A DNA stretch of 25,558 nucleotides from CAZMLC01 sp964567125. Lineage in GTDB: Bacteria > Verrucomicrobiota > Kiritimatiellia > RFP12 > UBA1067. Of this stretch, positions 21,101-25,558 are shown piece by piece (the first letter of the stretch is position 1; each line of letters starts with the position of its first letter). Below the pieces are notes generated by a model that worked only from the letters and a program-made list of their open reading frames with translations, had not been told where the DNA came from and made no database searches. The position numbers were made by a program, and so were the translations under genes. The DNA lies in NCBI GenBank assembly GCA_964567125.1, contig CAZMLC010000038.1, positions 1 through 25,558 on the forward strand, read 5' to 3'.

Positions 21101-22441
21101 ATGATGAAGAAAACGATGGGACTTGTGGTTGCGCTAAGCTGCCTGAATATGGTGTTGCATGCGGCGCCGCTGCCCAAGGTGGTTCTTCACGTTGAAAGTC
21201 AAGGTGATGCGCGCTTTGCTCCGCACCAGACGCTTTTTTACGCTGTGGCAGCCCGGCAGCTTGCCACGCAGTGGGTCTGTGTGCGTAGCGAGGAGGCTGC
21301 TCCGTTGAGCATGGACCGGGTCGCGGAAATCATCGCAACGAATGGCTCTGCGGGGTTGCTGCTGTTGCGCGCGGAGGGGCTCGTCTTTTCCGATACAGCG
21401 AACAGCGCGTTCGTTATGCGCGGCGCCACGAGTAGCCGGCTGTATACCTTTAAAGGGTCGTATGTGGCGTTTGACCAGACTGGACAGCGTCTGGCGGAAG
21501 GACCTTTGCGGGCTACGCAGATGTCCTTTGCCTTGACAGGCCTCGATGTGGCGAACGACAGCTTCATCAGTCAGATCTTCGATCAGGCTGTAAGCGGATT
21601 CGCGCGCCAGCTGGAACAGACGCCGCTCACGTTCGTGCGGGCCAATGCTCCGCATCCCGTGCAGACGGCGGGAACCAATACGGTTGCGGATGTGCCGCTT
21701 CCGCGCCGTGAGGAGAAGGTGCCCGCTGTGAAGAAGGCGGATCTGGCGGCGACGAACCTTCCGGTACGTGTTGCGCGCACGGACTCGGTCGCTATGAAGC
21801 CGGAAACAGGTGTGCTGCGCGGAATGGTTTCCAATCCTGTGCCGATCACGGTTGCGGTGGTGCAGAACCCCGTGTTAAAACGTCCCTTTGCCGACGTGCC
21901 CAACGTGACGCCCGCCGATCTTCCGCAACCGGTGATCAAGGTCGACCCGGTGCAGATCACCATTGCCTGTACGCCGTGTAATCCTGTCGAGCAGGCAATA
22001 TTTTTACCAGATGTTCGTTTAGTTGACCATTATCGCCTGAGGACGTTGCCTCAGCGGCTTCCTGTACAGGTAGCCTGCGCGGTTGAAGTGGATGGTGCGA
22101 TCGTCGGTGTTGCGCCGCTGCAGATCGCGCTGGCACCGGGCGATCATCGCATACGCTTTGAGCACGATGGCTTTGTGACCTTTGCGTCGACCTTCACGGT
22201 GAAGGAGGCGGGGCATCTGGTCTTCCCGTTGCGTATGGATGAGCAAGGATTTAAACGGTGGACCTTAAGTGTGCGCGTGTTTCAGGCAATTGAAGCGGAG
22301 AGCGTGTTGCAAGACGCCGAGCTACAGATGATCAAACGTGAGGTGCGGCGTCTGCATGGCAGCGGTATCCGATTGGATACAAGCCGGCTGGACGCTGAGA
22401 CGGCGCGGACGAGTCTGTATCGGCTGGGCACGCAGAAGTAA
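21101..22441 (+). CDS. Exported PEGA-domain protein, unknown function
   Basis: About 446 residues. Starts at 21095, 21101 and 21104 are in frame; GAGG at 21090-21093 best fits the ATG at 21101. A signal peptide (T-M-G-L-V-V-A-L-S-C-L-N-M-V-L-H-A-A) leads to an N-terminal domain of about 160 residues that I do not recognise. It resembles the nucleotide-free periplasmic domains that pair with LpoB-like proteins. A Pro/Val/Lys-rich low-complexity linker follows (about 185-315). A PEGA-like domain at about 322-385 (V-E-V-D-G-A-I-V-G-V-A-P-L, then G-D-H-R-I-R-F) is common in surface proteins. It is almost contiguous with the ribonuclease gene and 4 bp before the next lipoprotein gene, so it belongs to the envelope operon. 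Confidence 0.7.
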   Translation: MMKKTMGLVVALSCLNMVLHAAPLPKVVLHVESQGDARFAPHQTLFYAVAARQLATQWVCVRSEEAAPLSMDRVAEIIATNGSAGLLLLRAEGLVFSDTANSAFVMRGATSSRLYTFKGSYVAFDQTGQRLAEGPLRATQMSFALTGLDVANDSFISQIFDQAVSGFARQLEQTPLTFVRANAPHPVQTAGTNTVADVPLPRREEKVPAVKKADLAATNLPVRVARTDSVAMKPETGVLRGMVSNPVPITVAVVQNPVLKRPFADVPNVTPADLPQPVIKVDPVQITIACTPCNPVEQAIFLPDVRLVDHYRLRTLPQRLPVQVACAVEVDGAIVGVAPLQIALAPGDHRIRFEHDGFVTFASTFTVKEAGHLVFPLRMDEQGFKRWTLSVRVFQAIEAESVLQDAELQMIKREVRRLHGSGIRLDTSRLDAETARTSLYRLGTQK

Positions 22442-22445
22442 TGGA

Positions 22446-23822
22446 ATGAAACGTATTTTCAGAAGAACGAGCGTTGGACTCTGCATCTGTTTTAGCGGAG
22501 CATTGCTCAGCGGGTGTATCAGCAATTATTCGGCGCAGAAGCCTGCGTATCAAGCCTCTTTTATGCAGGGGAATTATCCTGCTGCCGTGACGGCATTGAC
22601 CAAAGATCAGACGTTTGATGAACAGCAGAACGATTCCGAGGCTTTTCTGCTGAATGCGGATGTCGGAATCGCAGCATTAAATATCCCAGATCTTAAGCAA
22701 AGCGTTGCGTATCTGGATGCCTCGGAACGCGCGATGCTCAGTCAGCGTCTGGGCGCGTACGAAGCGAAATATTACGAAAAGGTGATGCTCAACACCTACA
22801 AGGCGTTTGCCTTTTTTAAAGCGCGGGATTTCGCCAATGCGCGCGTGGAATTCAACCGGGCCTATTCGCGCCAGGGCGATGCCGTGGAGGAGAATAAAAA
22901 GGCGATTACGAAGGCTGAACAGGAGAACGAGAAACAGCTGCACGAAAAAAAGGTCAGCATTGCTCAGACCATGACTGCGGCGAATTCTGCGGTGGAGAAA
23001 AACTATCCGGAATTCAAGGACTTTAAGGCGTACTCCGATTTTGTTAATCCCTTCACCACCTATTTGGCGGGGCTTTTCCTTATTCTGGCCAATCCCGATA
23101 CCAGCGACTTGGATACCGGCTTGCAGTATTTGCAGCGCGTCAAGACCATGGTGCCCGACAATGGCTATGTTCAGCAGGATATTCAATTGGCGGAACAGCT
23201 GCGGCGCGGTGAGAAGAAGACGCCGCGTTACGCGTGGGTTGTCTATGAATCCGGTGTGCGCGCGGCCTCGACGAAGACAACGATTCAGATTCCCTTTTAT
23301 CTGGGCGCTGGTGTAAAATTCGCGAAGATGAATCTGCCGAAACTGCAACCGCAGGTGTCGGCTCCCGGCGGGTTGACGGTGCAGACGCGTGCGGGCGTGC
23401 TGGCGGCCAGTCAGCTGGTGGACTTCGATCGCATCGTAATGGGGGATTTCAAGGAACGTTTTCCGCTTGAGCTGACCAAGGCGATCATCTGGATGACGAT
23501 CAATCTGGCCGCGCAGGAGGTCTCGCAGCGCGCGATCGGGACTGACGACACCGCGCAGATTTTGCTGGGAGCGCTGGCCAGCTTCCTGATCGCACAGGTT
23601 TCAAATCCTGTGGATACGCGCTGCTGGGATACACTGCCTAAGGAGGTCTATGTTGCGCGTGTCGAGGTGCCGGCGGACAACCGCATCGCACTGAAAACGC
23701 GTGAAGGTGCAGCCTTGGCGCCGCCATTGCAGATCGATCCGCAGGCGCGCTATACGCTGATCCATGTGCGGTATACCCAGCATGGCGCAGCGCCGGCAAT
23801 TTCGGTTACACGAATTCAATGA
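22446..23822 (+). CDS. COG3014-like lipoprotein with TPR-like helices
   Basis: 458 residues from the ATG at 22446, which begins a lipoprotein signal (S-G-A-L-L-S-G-C; lipid-bearing Cys at 24). Longer readings start inside the preceding gene. The first 230 residues are helical with TPR-like texture (Y-Q-A-S-F-M-Q-G-N-Y-P-A-A; F-A-F-F-K-A-R-D-F-A-N-A-R-V-E-F-N-R-A). The C-terminal half is beta-rich. This matches the COG3014 family, which in Vibrio and Shewanella lies directly upstream of YcfL and LpoB. The same order is kept here. Its TGA overlaps an ATG of the next gene (23819). It probably sits in the inner leaflet of the outer membrane and supports peptidoglycan synthesis. Its precise function is not established. 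Confidence 0.78.
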   Translation: MKRIFRRTSVGLCICFSGALLSGCISNYSAQKPAYQASFMQGNYPAAVTALTKDQTFDEQQNDSEAFLLNADVGIAALNIPDLKQSVAYLDASERAMLSQRLGAYEAKYYEKVMLNTYKAFAFFKARDFANARVEFNRAYSRQGDAVEENKKAITKAEQENEKQLHEKKVSIAQTMTAANSAVEKNYPEFKDFKAYSDFVNPFTTYLAGLFLILANPDTSDLDTGLQYLQRVKTMVPDNGYVQQDIQLAEQLRRGEKKTPRYAWVVYESGVRAASTKTTIQIPFYLGAGVKFAKMNLPKLQPQVSAPGGLTVQTRAGVLAASQLVDFDRIVMGDFKERFPLELTKAIIWMTINLAAQEVSQRAIGTDDTAQILLGALASFLIAQVSNPVDTRCWDTLPKEVYVARVEVPADNRIALKTREGAALAPPLQIDPQARYTLIHVRYTQHGAAPAISVTRIQ

Positions 23823-23836
23823 AGCGAGGGATAACA

Positions 23837-24232
23837 ATGAAGCAAATGAAGGCATATGTGTTGGCAGGGTGCGTTGCTCTGCTCGGGATGATCGGGAGTG
23901 TCGGATGCGTGTCAACGCATTCCGCACCGGTTGATCGGCGCGTGACTGTCGCACCGGATGTGTCGTCATCGGTCTGGGTGACGGATGTGCGCTACGGTCT
24001 GGGAGCTTCGGATCACTACACGCTCCAGGCCAATGTGGTCAACACGACGAGTTCCATCCAGAAATTGAAATACCGCGTGGTCTGGTTGAACAGCGAAGGC
24101 ATTGAAGTGGCTTCGACAACCTCCAACTGGCAGGATATTTCCATTTCGGGCAAGGATATTGCCGGGCTGAAGGCTGTGGCGCCGATCCCGGGATTGCTGG
24201 ATTTCCGGATTCACATCAAGGCGGGCGAATAA
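23837..24232 (+). CDS. ycfL: YcfL (DUF1425)-family lipoprotein
   Basis: 131 residues from the ATG at 23837, chosen because GAGGG is 7 bases upstream; an earlier ATG at 23819 overlaps the previous stop. The signal ends in a lipobox-like G-S-V-G-C. The mature domain is an immunoglobulin-like beta-sandwich (Q-A-N-V-V-N-T-T, then L-K-Y-R-V-V-W-L-N-S-E-G-I-E-V, then W-Q-D-I-S-I-S-G-K) characteristic of YcfL/DUF1425. In enterobacteria ycfL is next to lpoB. The protein is small and its function unknown; its conserved neighbourhood suggests a part in the LpoB-PBP1B machinery. Confidence 0.8.
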   Translation: MKQMKAYVLAGCVALLGMIGSVGCVSTHSAPVDRRVTVAPDVSSSVWVTDVRYGLGASDHYTLQANVVNTTSSIQKLKYRVVWLNSEGIEVASTTSNWQDISISGKDIAGLKAVAPIPGLLDFRIHIKAGE

Positions 24233-24262
24233 ACGCGTTTCTGCGCAAAGAAGGAGAGAGCG

Positions 24263-24883
24263 ATGAAAAAGACAAATTGGTTCACACTGATGGTCGCGGG
24301 TGCAACGGGATTGTTCATGACGGGATGCACGACGCCGACGACGAATATCGATACGCACAACGATACGGCCGGTGCTGTTGCAGGCATTGATTACCGCGAT
24401 TTGCGTCGCGTGACAAGCGAGATGATCAATTCGCTGCTGGCGAGCGGACGGCTGACGCGGCCGAACGGGACCCCGCATGTGATGACGATCGGTAAGATCA
24501 AGAACGACACCACGCAGCGCTTCGATACGGATACGCTGACCGTGCAGATCACGGAAGAGCTGACCAACAGCGGCAAGGTGCTGATAACCTCCGCGATGGC
24601 GGGCACGTCGGACAATCGCGATGAGATGATCACGACCACGCGCTCCGTGCGCGGCGATGCGGAATTCAATCAGTCGACTGTCGCCGGACAGGGACAGCTG
24701 CTCGCGCCGACGCTCAGTTTGTTTGGTAAGATCATTCAAAAGGATATCGCCATGGACAATGGCGACAAACAGATCGAATATTACTTCCAGCTGCGGATTA
24801 CGGATCTTGTGACCGGTCTGCAGTGGTGGCAGAAACAGGTCTTTGTCGGTAAGCGTACCGATCGCAAAACACCGATTTGGTAA
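24263..24883 (+). CDS. lpoB: LpoB-like penicillin-binding-protein activator lipoprotein
   Basis: 206 residues, near the usual LpoB length. Signal with lipobox G-L-F-M-T-G-C. The mature protein has a short Thr/Asn-rich linker, then the globular LpoB domain: a helix (D-L-R-R-V-T-S-E-M-I-N-S-L-L), I-G-K-I-K-N-D-T (strand one, conserved K/N), a Q-I-T-E-E-L-T-N-S-G-K-V helix, an L-F-G-K-I-I-Q-K-D strand, and the C-terminal L-R-I-T-D-L-V-T-G-L-Q-W-W motif. LpoB is an outer-membrane lipoprotein that contacts PBP1B and stimulates glycan polymerisation and cross-linking. The linker here is much shorter than the E. coli one, implying a different envelope spacing. AAGGAGAGAG precedes the ATG. Confidence 0.85.
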   Translation: MKKTNWFTLMVAGATGLFMTGCTTPTTNIDTHNDTAGAVAGIDYRDLRRVTSEMINSLLASGRLTRPNGTPHVMTIGKIKNDTTQRFDTDTLTVQITEELTNSGKVLITSAMAGTSDNRDEMITTTRSVRGDAEFNQSTVAGQGQLLAPTLSLFGKIIQKDIAMDNGDKQIEYYFQLRITDLVTGLQWWQKQVFVGKRTDRKTPIW

Positions 24884-24899
24884 GCAATAAGGAGTGATT

Positions 24900-25424
24900 A
24901 TGATGAAAATTGTAGGTCTGGCTCTGCTGGTCGCCAGCGTGGCTTCAGCGCAGGTCTTAACGCCGCAAACCGGGGTTGCCAATGATCATGGTGGCGTCAA
25001 GACGCGCTCCGTGGATGTGGCTTTTGTTCCGCGTAGCGGTGAAACGTCGTATGGTTACAACGACGGATATACCGGGGTCGGTTTAACGATTCTTGCGTGG
25101 CCGATTCCGAATTCCGATTACGATGTGGCCGGTTTCCGCTTGAACCTGGGCTGGGCGAGCTATCGCGATACCATCGGGTTTGATTGCGGCACGTTTTCCG
25201 CCAGTCGCAATGCGGAGGGTCTGCAGATCAACCTCTTTGGCAACTTGGCGTATTGCGATGCCAGCGGGTGGCAGAACGGCCTTGTGAATATCGGCAAACA
25301 GAATATGCGCGGCTTGCAGATCGGTCTGGTCAATTATTCCGATTACTTGCAGGGCGTGCAGATCGGTCTTCTGAACATCAATCGCGCCGGCATTACCTTC
25401 CCGATTCTGAATCTGGGCTGGTAA
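24900..25424 (+). CDS. LA_2272-like surface-repeat protein, paralogue of 9860-10387
   Basis: 174 residues from the ATG at 24900; GGAG is 5 bases upstream, and a GTG at 24894 is an unlikely alternative. Signal peptide: M-M-K-I-V-G-L-A-L-L-V-A-S-V-A-S-A. After a spacer there is V-A-F-V-P-R-S-G-E, then repeats built on G-L-Q-I-N-L-F-G-N, G-W-Q-N-G-L-V-N, G-L-Q-I-G-L-V-N and G-V-Q-I-G-L-L-N. The end I-L-N-L-G-W parallels the I-N-I-G-I-Y end of the minus-strand paralogue. It is probably an outer-membrane or surface beta-structure. It follows lpoB by 16 bp and is likely the last gene of the envelope operon. Confidence 0.75.
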   Translation: MMKIVGLALLVASVASAQVLTPQTGVANDHGGVKTRSVDVAFVPRSGETSYGYNDGYTGVGLTILAWPIPNSDYDVAGFRLNLGWASYRDTIGFDCGTFSASRNAEGLQINLFGNLAYCDASGWQNGLVNIGKQNMRGLQIGLVNYSDYLQGVQIGLLNINRAGITFPILNLGW

Positions 25425-25558
25425 GCGGAAGTCCAGAGTAGAGATCGATCTTTGTTTGTAGCAAACAACACCTGAACAAAGCTGAGATCCATTGTAAAAT
25501 TACAATTGCAAAGCCTCGTCAATTGCGATAAGGTTACGCTATTGTCATTAACGTTACG
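25425..25558. other. Intergenic end of window with two short hairpins
   Basis: No gene is visible in the last 134 bases. There are two perfect hairpins: TTGTTTG-TAG-CAAACAA (25452-25468) and ATTGTAA-AA-TTACAAT (25491-25506). Neither is followed by a T run, so I do not call a terminator with confidence. The second lies in AT-rich sequence that could be the regulatory region of a next gene. Confidence 0.4.

Noticed and set aside
23966..24982. 338-codon minus-strand ORF
   Set aside because: It is the shadow of the ycfL, lpoB and surface-repeat genes, which have clear lipoboxes or signal peptides and ribosome binding sites.
18274..25424. Sigma54 (-24/-12) promoters that the FHA activator might use
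   Set aside because: I looked for TGGCAC-N5-TTGC-type elements in the intergenic gaps and found none convincing; the few TGGCAC strings in the window lie inside genes and lack the second half.
1..25558. CRISPR arrays, tRNA or rRNA genes, transposases
   Set aside because: I saw no regularly spaced direct repeats with unique spacers, no cloverleaf-like or rRNA-like segments and no transposase-like protein in any frame.

Overview
The window looks like a chromosomal segment of a Gram-negative bacterium. I infer the PVC superphylum (Verrucomicrobiota/Kiritimatiellota-like). The basis is the mix of a hydrazine-synthase-alpha-like cytochrome, a GHL10 glycoside hydrolase, DUF1015, an FHA-sigma54 activator, PEGA and LA_2272-type surface-repeat proteins, lipoproteins with lipoboxes and a Tat-dependent reductase, in a GC-rich background. 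This is inference from gene content; there is no rRNA or marker gene to prove it. A 100-N gap at 4056-4155 shows the sequence is a draft assembly, probably a MAG.

Layout. (1) 1-2238: 3' part of a large beta-propeller protein with a C-terminal CBM9-like domain. (2) 2375-3987: an AT-richer island that I read as a small integron cassette array without an integrase (CALIN-like). It holds three minus-strand genes, two recognisable attC sites (3459-3517 and 2971-3041), half-sites at both ends, and a sigma70/Pc-like promoter (3928-3900) driving the array. Imperfect direct repeats (2375-2390 and 3972-3987) frame it. Right of the array lie the assembly gap and an unusual G-rich 9-bp-period repeat with an inverted copy. 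(3) 4321-5214: Tat-signal aldo/keto reductase with its own promoter. (4) 5371-9785: HzsA-like di-haem protein behind a DUF1015 gene. (5) 9860-10387: LA_2272-like surface-repeat protein with its own promoter and terminator. (6) 10560-18209, minus strand: FtsX-type permease, GHL10 glycosidase, standalone CoaB and dihydroorotase. The last three overlap by 4 bp each and are surely co-transcribed. (7) 18274-25424, plus strand: FHA/sigma54 activator, beta-CASP metallo-beta-lactamase ribonuclease, PEGA protein, then the COG3014-YcfL-LpoB lipoprotein trio known from gammaproteobacterial peptidoglycan-synthase activation, and a second surface-repeat protein.

How the genes work together. Region 7 is probably an envelope operon: LpoB-type activators act on class A penicillin-binding proteins, and the PEGA and surface-repeat proteins are likely envelope partners. 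Region 6 mixes core metabolism (CoA and pyrimidine synthesis) with polymer hydrolysis and an envelope permease. The most unusual element is the cassette array. Its boundaries follow integron grammar, its gene products are of unknown function, and one of its genes appears frameshifted.
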